A DNA stretch of 64,000 bases, taken from assembly GCA_029258375.1 (NCBI GenBank), contig JARHZA010000002.1:191001-255000 (forward strand). Direction: 5' to 3'. Of this stretch, positions 9,037 through 17,576 are shown in pieces. The notes beneath the pieces are model-generated. The model was not told the origin of the DNA and did no database searches. It saw nothing but the letters and a program-made list of their open reading frames with translations. Origin of the DNA: Eubacterium sp. (GTDB lineage: Bacteria > Bacillota > Clostridia > Oscillospirales > Acutalibacteraceae). The translations under genes were made by a program, and so were the position numbers. Within the stretch, counting starts at the first letter, position 1. Each line of letters starts with the position of its first letter.

Positions 9037-9914
9037 TGAAGGGTGTTTCAATGATTTCTCCACTAACAATAGATTGTATTTTTGGAAATATGCCAAGGTA
9101 TCCAAAAGGTGGAGAAGAGTTATATGCAAGCGATTTTAAGATGACTCTTGGTGGCGGTTCGTGTGTAACTGCATATCGCCTTAACTGTATGAAAATTCCA
9201 GTGAAATTTGGAACTTTTTTAGGGGAAGGCACATTGAGCAATTTAGCACGCTATCTTTGCAATGAACTGAGTTTTCCACAAATTTACAATCTATATGTGG
9301 GAAATAGAGATCCAGTAATTTTTAGTTCTGTTTTTTCATCAACTGCTGATAGAGGTATTTTAAGTTATAATGTAGGTGTTGATGAAAATGTGCTTTCAGA
9401 TGATGAAATCTATGATTTTTTGAAGGGTAGCAAAATTTGTGTTGCTCCTAAAAGAGAAGAAGTTTTAAAAGCACTTAAAGAAGATGGCACAAAAATCGTT
9501 TACGATGTTCATTATGAAGAAGGATTAACTGCAGAATCCATTAGCGAAATTTTAAAATATGTTGATTTCTTTACTCCTAACGCAAAGGAATCAATGGAAC
9601 TTACTAAAACTAAAACTCCTGAAGATGCTCTTTTAGTTTTGTGTGATTACACCAAGCAACCAATAGTTAAAATTGGAAAAAATGGTTGCCTCACAAAGAT
9701 TGGCAAAGATATACGATATTTTATTTCGCCTAATGTTAACTGTGTTGATACTACCGGTGCAGGAGATAATTTTTTGGCAGGATTAGTTTATGGAATCTAT
9801 AAAAATGAATCGTTAGAAAATTCAATAAAACTTGCTAATATTGCAGGTGCATATTCAACAGAGGCGTTTGGATGTTATGATTTTTATTATGATTTAAACG
9901 ATATAGAATTATAA
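9033..9914 (+). CDS. PfkB/ribokinase-family sugar kinase
   Basis: A 293-aa PfkB-fold carbohydrate kinase. GGGSCVTAYRL near residue 40 is the sugar-side motif and DTTGAGDNFLAGL (239-251) the ATP-side signature with catalytic Asp245. The ATG at 9033 overlaps the stop of the GH4 gene as ATGA and has GGAG at 9022-9025, so the two are translationally coupled; an in-frame GTG at 9027 is less likely. Coupling to GH4 suggests it phosphorylates the GH4 substrate or product. Fructose, ribose, glucose-type sugars or inositol are all possible for this family, and the sequence does not decide. Confidence 0.88.
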   Translation: MMKGVSMISPLTIDCIFGNMPRYPKGGEELYASDFKMTLGGGSCVTAYRLNCMKIPVKFGTFLGEGTLSNLARYLCNELSFPQIYNLYVGNRDPVIFSSVFSSTADRGILSYNVGVDENVLSDDEIYDFLKGSKICVAPKREEVLKALKEDGTKIVYDVHYEEGLTAESISEILKYVDFFTPNAKESMELTKTKTPEDALLVLCDYTKQPIVKIGKNGCLTKIGKDIRYFISPNVNCVDTTGAGDNFLAGLVYGIYKNESLENSIKLANIAGAYSTEAFGCYDFYYDLNDIEL

Positions 9915-9958
9915 GTTTTTAATAATAATTAAGTAATTAAATATGGAGGATTATTGTG

Positions 9959-10912
9959 ATGAAAGTATTTTGGATAGTTATGTTGGTTTTGTTAATTATA
10001 GTGCTTCTTTTATTCATTATTTGTGCATTTGTTTATAATCAAATTGCTTGGCGTACAACTATTAAAGTTCCTGAATTTCTTATGAATAGTGTTGCTGGTA
10101 ATGAAATGTTTGATGATTATGAACAAAAGACTAAAGTTCAAGAAAAAGAATTTTTAAAATATCCTTTAGAATCTTTAACACTTAAAACTCCAGATGGAGC
10201 AATTCTAAGGGGAAGATTATTAGAACCAAAAGAACCAAACGGAAAAATAATTGTTGCGTGTCACGGTGCACGCAGTTGCGGTATTGGCGAATTTTGTTTT
10301 AGTGGCCCATATTATTACGAAAAAGGCTACACTCTTTTTATGCCAGATCATCGTGGATGTGGCGAAAGTGATGGCAAGTTTATGGGATACGGCACTCATG
10401 AATCTAAAGATACTTTTTTATGGCTTGATTATTTAAAAAAGCGTTTCCCAAATCAGGCTATATTCTTGCTTGGTGTTTCTATGGGTGCAGCAACTGTTTT
10501 AATGATGAGCGAAAATTTAGATGATGATGCAGTAAAAGGTATAATTTCAGATTGTTCATATACTTCTGCATGGGATGAATTTTCATATCAACTTAAATCA
10601 TCATTCCATTTGCCAACATTTCCAATTTTAAATATTTGTGAATTATATAGCCGTATATTTGCAAAGTATTCATTTAAAGACGCATCACCAATAACATCAG
10701 TTAAAAAAGCGAAAAAGCCTATTCTTTTCATTCATGGAGATAAGGATAACTTTGTGCCTTATTATATGATGAATGAACTTTATGAAGCCTGTGCAAGTGA
10801 AAAAGAATGTGTAACTGTTAACGGTGCAATTCACGCAAGAAGTTACTACACAAACCCAGCGCTATATCAAAATTCAGTTGAAAAATTTATTGATAAGTGT
10901 ATGAAGTTATAA
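9959..10912 (+). CDS. Membrane-anchored alpha/beta hydrolase (esterase/acyl hydrolase-like)
   Basis: A 317-aa protein with one N-terminal membrane helix (about residues 3-27) and an alpha/beta-hydrolase domain. ACHGARSCG is the oxyanion strand, GVSMGA holds the nucleophile Ser (about 174), HGDKDNFVP the acid Asp (about 263) and NGAIHARS the catalytic His (about 292). It resembles the BAAT/YqkD-like cephalosporin hydrolase group annotated in many Firmicutes. The catalytic part could face either side; the short, weakly charged N-terminus does not settle it. RBS GGAGG (9945-9949); a GTG at 9956 is an alternative start. In the catabolic series it may remove ester groups from a substituted glycan or lipid-linked sugar; that is inference. 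Confidence 0.8.
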   Translation: MKVFWIVMLVLLIIVLLLFIICAFVYNQIAWRTTIKVPEFLMNSVAGNEMFDDYEQKTKVQEKEFLKYPLESLTLKTPDGAILRGRLLEPKEPNGKIIVACHGARSCGIGEFCFSGPYYYEKGYTLFMPDHRGCGESDGKFMGYGTHESKDTFLWLDYLKKRFPNQAIFLLGVSMGAATVLMMSENLDDDAVKGIISDCSYTSAWDEFSYQLKSSFHLPTFPILNICELYSRIFAKYSFKDASPITSVKKAKKPILFIHGDKDNFVPYYMMNELYEACASEKECVTVNGAIHARSYYTNPALYQNSVEKFIDKCMKL

Positions 10913-10976
10913 AATTTTATTGTTTTTTTATTTTTATAACAACGTAATAAATAACTTGATTAAAAGAGGAGAGATG

Positions 10977-12446
10977 ATGACCGTGGATGCAGGAGGTAAA
11001 TCTCACGAAAAACGATATGTTGGTGTAAAAGAAACGGTGCTTTATGGTGTAGCAAATGGAGGTCAAGTAATTGGTTACAACCTTGTTCGTATGCATTTAA
11101 CTTTTTATTTAATGACCGTCTTTGGCGTTCCATCAGAAGCAGTAACGATTATGATTTTTGTGCTTGGTATTTGGGATGCACTTAATGATCCTTTAATGGG
11201 CACCATTGTAGATAGAACTCGTACTCGTTTCGGAAAGTTGCGACCATATCTTTTATTTGTTCCAATTCCTTTAGGTGTTGCAACAGTTTTGCTTTTTGGT
11301 GGAGCGGAATTTTTATCTGGTGTTGAGTCAACCACAGTAAAAATTGTTTATACTTGGATCGTATATTTTATTTGGGAATTCTTTTACACAATAGGGGATA
11401 TTCCATTTTGGGGAATGTCTGCTGCTATTTCTCCAAGTTTAAGAGATAGATCAGATGCAATAACTTCTGCAAGATTCATTTCAAGCATTATTGGTGGTAT
11501 AACAGGTATGCTCATTCCTGTGTTTATTGATTTAAGCACAGAAAAACTTATTAGTTGGAATCTTTCACAAGTATTTCTTTTTATGGGTGTATTAGCAGGC
11601 ACAGTTGGTATGCTTTTATTCTCTTTTGCTGGTATATTTACTCGAGAACGTGTTGTTCAAAGTTCTAACGAACCCAAAATGCTTGATTGTTTTAAATATA
11701 TGTTTAAAAACAAACCTCTTTTGTTGTTAGTTCTTTCAAGCGTGCTTGGTACGGTGGAGGGCATAGGCGATTTATTTGCTCAATACTATTATAAACTTTC
11801 ACTTGGTATTGCCAGTCTTTCTATCCTTGCTGCTATACCAGGTACAATTATGGGATTTTTCTCTTATCTTTTAATTCCTTGGTTTGAAAAGCGATGGAGT
11901 TCAAAGCAAATTATAATTAAAGTTACTATTTTAAAAGCAGTTGTTACTTCAGTTGTCTTTTTGATTGGATTTAATTATTATGATAATCCACATGTTATAG
12001 TTCCGCTTCTTGCAATTCAAGGTATATTCACAAGTGCAATTTGTAGTATAAAAGCAGTTATTCCTACAAAGATGATTGGCGATACTATTGATTATATGGA
12101 ATGGAAAACTGGCGAACGTGGCGAAGGTATGGCATTTAGTCTTTTGACATTTATAAGTAAACTTACCGGATCATTTAGCACAGGTATTGCAGCTGCAATC
12201 TTCCCTCTTATTGGTTTAAAAGAGGTTAATTCAGAAATGCAACTTGTTGAAACTGCTGTTAACACAAGATTGTGGTTATGGGCACTTGTTACTATGATTC
12301 CTGCCGTTTTAAATCTTTTGTCTTTGATTCCATTTATTTTCTATGATTTAGAGGGTAAAAAACTTCAAGATATTCACGATTCAGTTAAAGAACATAGAGA
12401 AGAACTCTCAAAAGAAATAACTGAAAAGCATACTAAGGAGGGTTGA
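10977..12446 (+). CDS. GPH-family glycoside/cation symporter (MelB-like MFS)
   Basis: A polytopic protein of the glycoside-pentoside-hexuronide:cation symporter family. The diagnostic loop-2/3 motif DALNDPLMG followed by DRTRTRFGKLRPYLL is intact, with about twelve hydrophobic segments and a charged cytoplasmic tail ending in EKHTKEG. It would import an oligosaccharide or glycoside with Na+ or H+ into the cytoplasm, where the signal-less GH38, GH4 and kinase products reside. AGAGGAG (10965-10971) sits best for ATG 10977; ATG 10974 and GTG 10983 are also in frame, and the frame extends open to 10920. The stop overlaps the ribosome-binding zone of the next small gene, indicating one operon. Confidence 0.9.
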   Translation: MTVDAGGKSHEKRYVGVKETVLYGVANGGQVIGYNLVRMHLTFYLMTVFGVPSEAVTIMIFVLGIWDALNDPLMGTIVDRTRTRFGKLRPYLLFVPIPLGVATVLLFGGAEFLSGVESTTVKIVYTWIVYFIWEFFYTIGDIPFWGMSAAISPSLRDRSDAITSARFISSIIGGITGMLIPVFIDLSTEKLISWNLSQVFLFMGVLAGTVGMLLFSFAGIFTRERVVQSSNEPKMLDCFKYMFKNKPLLLLVLSSVLGTVEGIGDLFAQYYYKLSLGIASLSILAAIPGTIMGFFSYLLIPWFEKRWSSKQIIIKVTILKAVVTSVVFLIGFNYYDNPHVIVPLLAIQGIFTSAICSIKAVIPTKMIGDTIDYMEWKTGERGEGMAFSLLTFISKLTGSFSTGIAAAIFPLIGLKEVNSEMQLVETAVNTRLWLWALVTMIPAVLNLLSLIPFIFYDLEGKKLQDIHDSVKEHREELSKEITEKHTKEG

Positions 12447-12448
12447 TT

Positions 12449-12673
12449 ATGGATAATAAATGCCCTAAGTGTGGAGAAAAATTAAGTGTGTTTTATTTAA
12501 AACCAGAATGTCCCAAGTGTGGTTGTAATATTATGTACTACAATATGGAATCACGTCTTGAAGAAGATTCAAAAAAGGCAGAAAAAGAATGGTCAGCTCT
12601 TGAAAAATTAGTTCCAAAATTTATGAAAAAAGATAAAAAGGAGAATTTAAGTAATGAAAAAGATAAAGATTAA
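12449..12673 (+). CDS. Small zinc-ribbon protein
   Basis: A 74-aa soluble protein. Two CPKC pairs (CPKCGEKL and CPKCGCN) in the first 30 residues form a four-cysteine zinc ribbon; the rest is a charged helix (KKAEKEWSALEKLVPKF) ending in a Lys/Asp tail. ATG 12449 follows AAGGAGGG (12435-12442); the TTG at 12443 lies too close. It lies between the symporter and the second phosphoesterase, its 3' end overlapping the latter by 20 nt, so it is surely co-translated with them. The role is unknown; it may be a regulator or scaffold. Confidence 0.75.
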   Translation: MDNKCPKCGEKLSVFYLKPECPKCGCNIMYYNMESRLEEDSKKAEKEWSALEKLVPKFMKKDKKENLSNEKDKD

Positions 12674-13934
12674 ACGTATTTTTACATTGTTGTTATCATC
12701 TATGTTTTTGTTTCCTTTCTTTTCTGTTCCAATTGATGCAGTAGCACAAGAACCTGTAAAGGAAGAAGTTGAAAATAAAGAACTTAAATTCAATAAAGAC
12801 GGAAAATTTAAAATTTTGGTGCTTGCAGATATTCAAGATACTAATATGCCACAAAAAGAAACTATGGAATTAGTTAACGCTGCAATTGATAAAACCAATC
12901 CGGATTTTATTGCACTTGCAGGTGATAATATTGCAGGTTGGTGGAAAGGTGTAGATAAAGACCAAACGAAGCAGGCAATAGATGCTTTTTCTAAAGTAAT
13001 TGATGATAAGGGAATACCTTTTGCATTGGTTTTTGGAAATCACGACCACGAAGGTCTTTGTGATGAAGAAAATAAAATGACTGAAGAAGAGGCAAAAGAA
13101 CTTATGTTGTCTTGGTATCAAGCCTATGATACTTGTATGGCTATTGAAGGCGAAGAGATGACGGGTGTTGGTAACTATAATTTAACGATTAAAGATTCAA
13201 CAGGCACAAAAGACGTTTATAATCTTTGGTTTATGGATTCAAATCCTTATACACCAGAAGAAGAGGGTGGCGGATATGGTTATGTTCACGAAGATCAAAC
13301 TGCTTGGTATCAAAAAACATCTAATGAATTAAAAGCTAAAAACGGAGGAGAACCTCTTCCATCTATGCTGTTCCAACACATTGCAGTACCTGAAGTTTAC
13401 GATATGTTTAATGTAGTATCTCCGTTTACAAAAGGTGCAGTGCGTGGCCATGGTAAATATAGTGATAAATATTATGTTCCAAATCCAGAATATGTATATG
13501 AAGGATTACTTAATGAAGGCCCTTGTCCACCAGATGTTAACCATGGTCAATTTGACAGTTGGTTAGAGCAAGGTGATATTGTTGCTGCTATATTTGGTCA
13601 CGATCATTCAAATAGTTACGGCGGTATATATAAAGGTGTATATATGCTCGCTGCTCCTGGTTGTACATATTATAGTTACGGTAACAACCACGGTGTTCGT
13701 ACTATTACTCTTTCAGAAGATGATTTAACAACATTTAAGTCTGAATTATATACTTATCAAGACCTTTTAGGTCACGAAGTTTCAAATAGTTTTGTTAGAA
13801 CTCACGGTTATTATGAATATAAGCATAAATTCATACCACTTGTTTGTGGCGGCGTGGCACTTGTTGCTGTTGCAGGGGCAGCAATTGGTTTTGGAATAAA
13901 ATATGGTAAAAAGCGTAAGAATAAAAGTAAATAA
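12654..13934 (+). CDS. Secreted, membrane-anchored metallophosphoesterase
   Basis: A 426-aa calcineurin-like phosphoesterase with a signal peptide (1-31, ending near AVA-QE) and a C-terminal membrane helix (about 393-415) followed by KYGKKRKNKSK. Metal-binding motifs in order: LADIQD (Asp59, Gln61), AGDN (89-92), GNHDHE (128-133), QH (241-242) and GHDH (315-318). As in the phosphoesterase at 4495, motif I is D-x-Q. The catalytic domain should sit on the outer membrane face. Start ATG 12654 has AAGGAG at 12638-12643 and lies inside the zinc-ribbon gene. It is the last gene of the probable operon. A role in taking phosphate off an external glycan before uptake is inferred. Confidence 0.87.
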   Translation: MKKIKIKRIFTLLLSSMFLFPFFSVPIDAVAQEPVKEEVENKELKFNKDGKFKILVLADIQDTNMPQKETMELVNAAIDKTNPDFIALAGDNIAGWWKGVDKDQTKQAIDAFSKVIDDKGIPFALVFGNHDHEGLCDEENKMTEEEAKELMLSWYQAYDTCMAIEGEEMTGVGNYNLTIKDSTGTKDVYNLWFMDSNPYTPEEEGGGYGYVHEDQTAWYQKTSNELKAKNGGEPLPSMLFQHIAVPEVYDMFNVVSPFTKGAVRGHGKYSDKYYVPNPEYVYEGLLNEGPCPPDVNHGQFDSWLEQGDIVAAIFGHDHSNSYGGIYKGVYMLAAPGCTYYSYGNNHGVRTITLSEDDLTTFKSELYTYQDLLGHEVSNSFVRTHGYYEYKHKFIPLVCGGVALVAVAGAAIGFGIKYGKKRKNKSK

Positions 13935-13955
13935 TATATAATAAATAGGTATAAT

Positions 13956-13985
13956 AAAAAGCACACATAATTTATGTGTGCTTTT
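13956..13985. terminator. Bidirectional terminator
   Basis: Inverted repeat with core GCACACATA (13961-13969) and TATGTGTGC (13973-13981), flanked by A-run and T-run; it separates the catabolic operon from the convergent FAD oxidoreductases. Confidence 0.88.
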
Positions 13986-14003
13986 GTTTTTTATATTATG
14001 ATT

Positions 14004-15599
14004 TTAGTGTTCGTCAGAAAGAACTGCGTGGGCACATTTTATTCCGTCAACTGCTGCAGAAACAATACCACCGGCATAACCAGCACCCTCACCACAAGGA
14101 TAAATACCGCTAATTTTGCACTGGCAAAATTCATCTCTTAAAATTCTAACAGAACTTGAACTTCTTGTTTCAGGTGCAGTTAAAACTGCATCATAAAGAT
14201 TAAATCCGTTTAGCTTTTTATCCATTTCAACTATTGCAGATTTCATAGTTAATGAAACTTTGTTTGGTAAGCACTCATCAAGTGAAGTAAGTGTAACACC
14301 TGTTGGGCAAGTTGGATTAACATTTCCAAGTGATTTGCTCTCTTTTCCTAAAAGAAAATCGCCAACAAGTTGGGCGGGAGCTCTGTAATCTCCACCAGCA
14401 AGTTCAAATGCCTTGTGCTCTATTTCACGTTGATAATAAATACCTGCAAGAGGGTGATCGCTTGGAAAATCACAAGGTTCTATGCCAACAAGAAGCGCAC
14501 TGTTTGCGTTTTCTCCGTCACGGGCAAGACTGCTCATACCGTTTACGATTACGCCTTCTTTTTCACTTGCAGCAGCAACAACAGTTCCACCAGGGCACAT
14601 ACAAAATGTGTATGCTCCACGTTCATGAAGTCCGTGGCAAGATAATTTGTAGTCAGCAGCACCAAGTTTTTTGTGACCTGCAAAATCGCCATATTGAGCC
14701 TTGTTAATAAGGCTTTGTGGATGTTCTATTCTTGCACCTACTGAAAAAGGTTTTTGTATTATTTCAACACCAAGATTGAAAAGCATTTCAACAGTATCTC
14801 TTGCACTATGTCCAATTGCCATAATTACACTGTCTGTTTCCATATCAATAGTTTTTCCGTGGTGTGAATAAGTAATGCCTTGAACAAAGTTGTTGTAAAC
14901 TATAAGTTTTTCAAGTTTTGATTCAAGTCTAACTTCGCCACCAAGACTTTCAATCTTTTTACGAATGTTTTTAACTACAATAGCAAGTCTATCTGTTCCA
15001 ATATGAGGCTTTGCAGAATATAAAATTTCTTCTGGTGCGCCAGCCTCATAAAGTTCTTGTAAAACTTTTCGAATAAACGGGCTCTTAATACCTGTTGTAA
15101 GTTTACCGTCAGAAAAAGTACCTGCACCGCCTTCGCCAAACTGAACGTTTGATTCTTCATCAAGTTTTCTTTTTGTCCAAAATTCATTTACATCTTTTTG
15201 GCGAGCATCAATATCTTTGCCTCGTTCTAAAATAATTGGTCTTAAACCTGCCTCGGCAAGAATAATTCCTGCAAGCATACCGGCAGGACCAAACCCAACA
15301 ACTATTGGTCTGTATTTTGAATTTCTTTTGTTTTCAGGTATTTCGTAAATATAAGGCTTAACTATTGAAACTTTGTTTGATTTTATTTTTGAAACAATTT
15401 GTTCTTCATCAAGGCTTAAAGTTACATCAACTGCATAAGTAAAATGAACATCATCTTTTTTTCTTGCATCAATGCTCTTTTTAAATATTGTTAATGATGA
15501 AATATATTTTTCATTTACTTTTAAAATTTTAGCTGCTTTTTTATTTAATTCAATTTCCTCTTCATCAAGAGAAAGTTTTATTTCGTTAATTCTAATCAT
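14004..15599 (-). CDS. FAD-dependent dehydrogenase of the COG2509 type
   Basis: A 531-aa flavoprotein. After an N-terminal domain of about 95 aa comes VVGFGPAGMLAGIILAEAG with RPIILERG (FAD-binding beta-alpha-beta), then FGEGGAGTFSDGKLTT, the COG2509 signature region, and a C-terminal FAD loop YPCGEGAGYAGGIVSAAVDG. Members are widespread in Clostridia, are sometimes called uncharacterised FAD-dependent dehydrogenases, and their physiological substrate is not established. No signal peptide, so cytoplasmic. It lies 27 nt downstream of another flavoprotein gene on the same strand, which suggests an operon from the promoter at 16787-16815. Confidence 0.85.
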   Translation of the reverse strand: MIRINEIKLSLDEEEIELNKKAAKILKVNEKYISSLTIFKKSIDARKKDDVHFTYAVDVTLSLDEEQIVSKIKSNKVSIVKPYIYEIPENKRNSKYRPIVVGFGPAGMLAGIILAEAGLRPIILERGKDIDARQKDVNEFWTKRKLDEESNVQFGEGGAGTFSDGKLTTGIKSPFIRKVLQELYEAGAPEEILYSAKPHIGTDRLAIVVKNIRKKIESLGGEVRLESKLEKLIVYNNFVQGITYSHHGKTIDMETDSVIMAIGHSARDTVEMLFNLGVEIIQKPFSVGARIEHPQSLINKAQYGDFAGHKKLGAADYKLSCHGLHERGAYTFCMCPGGTVVAAASEKEGVIVNGMSSLARDGENANSALLVGIEPCDFPSDHPLAGIYYQREIEHKAFELAGGDYRAPAQLVGDFLLGKESKSLGNVNPTCPTGVTLTSLDECLPNKVSLTMKSAIVEMDKKLNGFNLYDAVLTAPETRSSSSVRILRDEFCQCKISGIYPCGEGAGYAGGIVSAAVDGIKCAHAVLSDEH

Positions 15600-15626
15600 T
15601 TTCTTTTCCTATTATAATAAATTCTT

Positions 15627-16739
15627 TTATATCTTTGTTTTGTTACTAATTTTATCTGCTGCTTTTATGCCACAATACCACGCAGAATCAAGGTTAAAAC
15701 CACCACATTCATATTGCAAATCAAGTATTTCACCACAAATATAAAGATTTTTAACTTTTTTTGATTCAAAATCATCAATTTCATTAAGTGGCACACCACC
15801 ACTTGTTATTTGTGCAAAGTCATATCCTTTTGTGCCTGTTATAATTAGTCGCCAGTTTTTTGCAAATTCAGCAGATTTTTCAGAATCGTTATTTGCTTGT
15901 TTAGAAATAATGCTTGCAAGTTTAGTTCCAAGAATTCCAGTTAAATTATCAAATTTATTAAGATATTTAGTTAAATCTTTTTTGCTCATTTCTGGAATTA
16001 AGTCAATTATAGCAACACACTTTTTTGGGTTTTTAAGAGCAAAGTTTTTTCCAACAATATCAGATAAATTCATTGTTGCGATTCCAGAAAGTCCGTAGTC
16101 AGTAAATAAAACTTCGCCGTATTCCTCTTTTTTTATTTCTCCATCAAGTTCAATTTTTATATTGCATTTTGTTCTTGTGCCCTTAATTGCTCGTGGGTAT
16201 TTGCTTGATGATGTAAGCTGAACTAATGCAGGGGATAGAGATGTAATGCTGTGACCAAAACTTTTAACAAGTTCATAACCGCTTCCGTTTGAACCAAGAT
16301 TTTTTTGAGCCATTCCACCAGTTGCAATAATTACATTGTCTGCTTTAAAAGTTCCTTTTGAACTTATTACTGTAAAATTGTTTTTTGATTTTTTTATATC
16401 TTCAACGTTACATTCAGTTACAATTTTAATTTTAAGATTATCACATTTATTCAATAAAATTTCAAGAACAGTTTCTGCTTTTTGTGAATAAGGATAAATT
16501 CTGCCACCTTCATCTTCACGAAGAATAAGACCAAGTGAATTAAAAAAATTATAAACTTCATTATAGTGTTTTGCATTTTTATTAGTGATATTACATCTGC
16601 CGTTACCTGTAGCAAGTATCTTTTTGCCAACAGTTTGCAAGCGTTCAAGAACAACTACATCAATATTTTTATTATTCTGTTTTAATCTTATTGCACTTGC
16701 AAGCCCAGCAGCTCCGCCACCAATTATAATTGTGGTCAT
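15627..16739 (-). CDS. HI0933/BaiN-family NAD(P)/FAD-dependent oxidoreductase
   Basis: A 370-aa flavoprotein of the HI0933-like family, which includes enzymes annotated BaiN. TTIIIGGGAAGLASAIRL is the FAD-binding dinucleotide fold, VGKKILATGNGRCNITN is the strongly conserved family motif (about 42-58), and YICGEILDLQYECGGFNL with a Ser/Ala after it forms the C-terminal flavin loop. The ATG at 16739 is preferred because GGAGG lies between it and an upstream in-frame ATG at 16757. Bile-acid dehydroxylation has been proposed for one branch, but most members have no proven role, and nothing here points to bile acids. Probably cotranscribed with the downstream COG2509 gene. Confidence 0.87.
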   Translation of the reverse strand: MTTIIIGGGAAGLASAIRLKQNNKNIDVVVLERLQTVGKKILATGNGRCNITNKNAKHYNEVYNFFNSLGLILREDEGGRIYPYSQKAETVLEILLNKCDNLKIKIVTECNVEDIKKSKNNFTVISSKGTFKADNVIIATGGMAQKNLGSNGSGYELVKSFGHSITSLSPALVQLTSSSKYPRAIKGTRTKCNIKIELDGEIKKEEYGEVLFTDYGLSGIATMNLSDIVGKNFALKNPKKCVAIIDLIPEMSKKDLTKYLNKFDNLTGILGTKLASIISKQANNDSEKSAEFAKNWRLIITGTKGYDFAQITSGGVPLNEIDDFESKKVKNLYICGEILDLQYECGGFNLDSAWYCGIKAADKISNKTKI

Positions 16740-16786
16740 ATATCCTCCAATGCACATATAGTGCAGTTTGCTCGTTATTTTTTATT

Positions 16787-16815
16787 ATAATAATATAAAA
16801 CTATGATAATTGCAA
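16787..16815 (-). promoter_or_regulatory. Promoter of the flavoprotein pair
   Basis: On the minus strand TTGCAA (16815-16810), 17-nt spacer, TATTAT (16792-16787). The leader contains a small inverted repeat, TGCAC-N5-GTGCA (16751-16765), just before the RBS. Confidence 0.55.
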
Positions 16816-16842
16816 ATAATTCGAATAATTAAGCGAAATGTG

Positions 16843-16871
16843 TTGACGAACTTGTATTTTTGTGTTATATT
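16843..16871 (+). promoter_or_regulatory. Promoter of the rpmG-secE-nusG-rplKA operon
   Basis: TTGACG (16843-16848), 17-nt spacer, TATATT (16866-16871). The ~110-nt leader has two possible hairpins: AAAGGG/CCCTTT (16883-16909, followed by T-rich DNA) and AATACAT/ATGTATT with outer GCGT/ACGC (about 16918-16946). These may regulate the operon, but no known leader family is recognised. Confidence 0.75.
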
Positions 16872-16990
16872 AAGCGTACCTCGTAAAGGGGTTAATTTTT
16901 TATGCCCTTTTTCTGTGCGTTTCATAATACATAACAATGTATTTACGCCCGAGGGAGATTTAGAATCGAAAGAAAGACGGAGGTGCCAAA

Positions 16991-17140
16991 ATGAGAGTTA
17001 AAGTTACTTTAGCTTGCACTGAATGCAAACAACGCAATTATAACACAATGAAAAACAAGAAGAACACTCCTGACAGACTTGAAATGAACAAGTATTGTCC
17101 GTTCTGCAAAAAACATACTCTTCACAGAGAAACAAAATAA
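16991..17140 (+). CDS. rpmG: 50S ribosomal protein L33 (zinc-binding form)
   Basis: A 49-aa protein, [17 protein letters not shown] at the start and [15 protein letters not shown] at the end. Two CxxC pairs mark the zinc-containing (C+) form of L33. GGAGGTG at 16978-16984 precedes the ATG by 6 nt. L33 upstream of secE and nusG is a common arrangement in Firmicutes. First gene of the operon; 12 nt separate it from secE. Confidence 0.95.
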   Translation: MRVKVTLACTECKQRNYNTMKNKKNTPDRLEMNKYCPFCKKHTLHRETK

Positions 17141-17152
17141 TGGAGGATCGTA

Positions 17153-17527
17153 ATGGCTGAAGAAGAAAAGACTTCAAAGAAGGCCGTGAAGGAATCTAAA
17201 AAAACCGATAAGGCTAAAGATTCAAAAAAGGCTGATAACAAAAAGTCTAAGAAAAAGAATCCCTTAAAATCCATTAAAACATTCTTCAAGGGTGTTAATG
17301 CAGAACGCAAAAAGGTTGTTTGGCCAACAGCAAAAGAAACTCTTAAAAACACAGTAATCGTGCTTGTTGTAGTTTCTATCGCCGGTGTAGCTATCTATGG
17401 TATAGACACACTCCTTTCACTCGGTATGAAAGGAATAAAAAAACTTGCCGACAATACAACTGTAAGTGAAACAGCAGAACAACAAGAATCAAATATTGAC
17501 CTTGTTGAGCAAGCTCCTGCTGAATAA
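17153..17527 (+). CDS. secE: Preprotein translocase subunit SecE, with long basic N-terminus
   Basis: SecE joins SecY and SecG in the protein-conducting channel. The conserved amphipathic helix and single membrane span are here: FFKGVNAERKKVVWPTAKET then TVIVLVVVSIAGVAIYGID (about residues 65-85). At 124 aa it is about twice the minimal single-span SecE; the extra is an N-terminal Lys/Glu/Ser-rich extension of some 45 residues and an acidic C-terminal tail (ETAEQQESNIDLVEQAPAE). Such extensions occur in Clostridia and Actinobacteria. ATG 17153 has TGGAGG just upstream. It precedes nusG by 49 nt. Confidence 0.93.
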   Translation: MAEEEKTSKKAVKESKKTDKAKDSKKADNKKSKKKNPLKSIKTFFKGVNAERKKVVWPTAKETLKNTVIVLVVVSIAGVAIYGIDTLLSLGMKGIKKLADNTTVSETAEQQESNIDLVEQAPAE

Positions 17528-17576
17528 TTACAGTAATAGCTTAATGCTATAAATTCATTGCGGAGGCTCACTACAA

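Noticed and set aside
14330..14707. Plus-strand ORF of 125 codons
   Set aside because: Antisense to the COG2509 flavoprotein; composition (many Gln, His, Leu) is of a shadow frame.
16810..17001. Plus-strand ORF of 63 codons ahead of rpmG
   Set aside because: It starts upstream of the mapped-looking promoter and ends inside rpmG; the DNA is better explained as promoter and leader.
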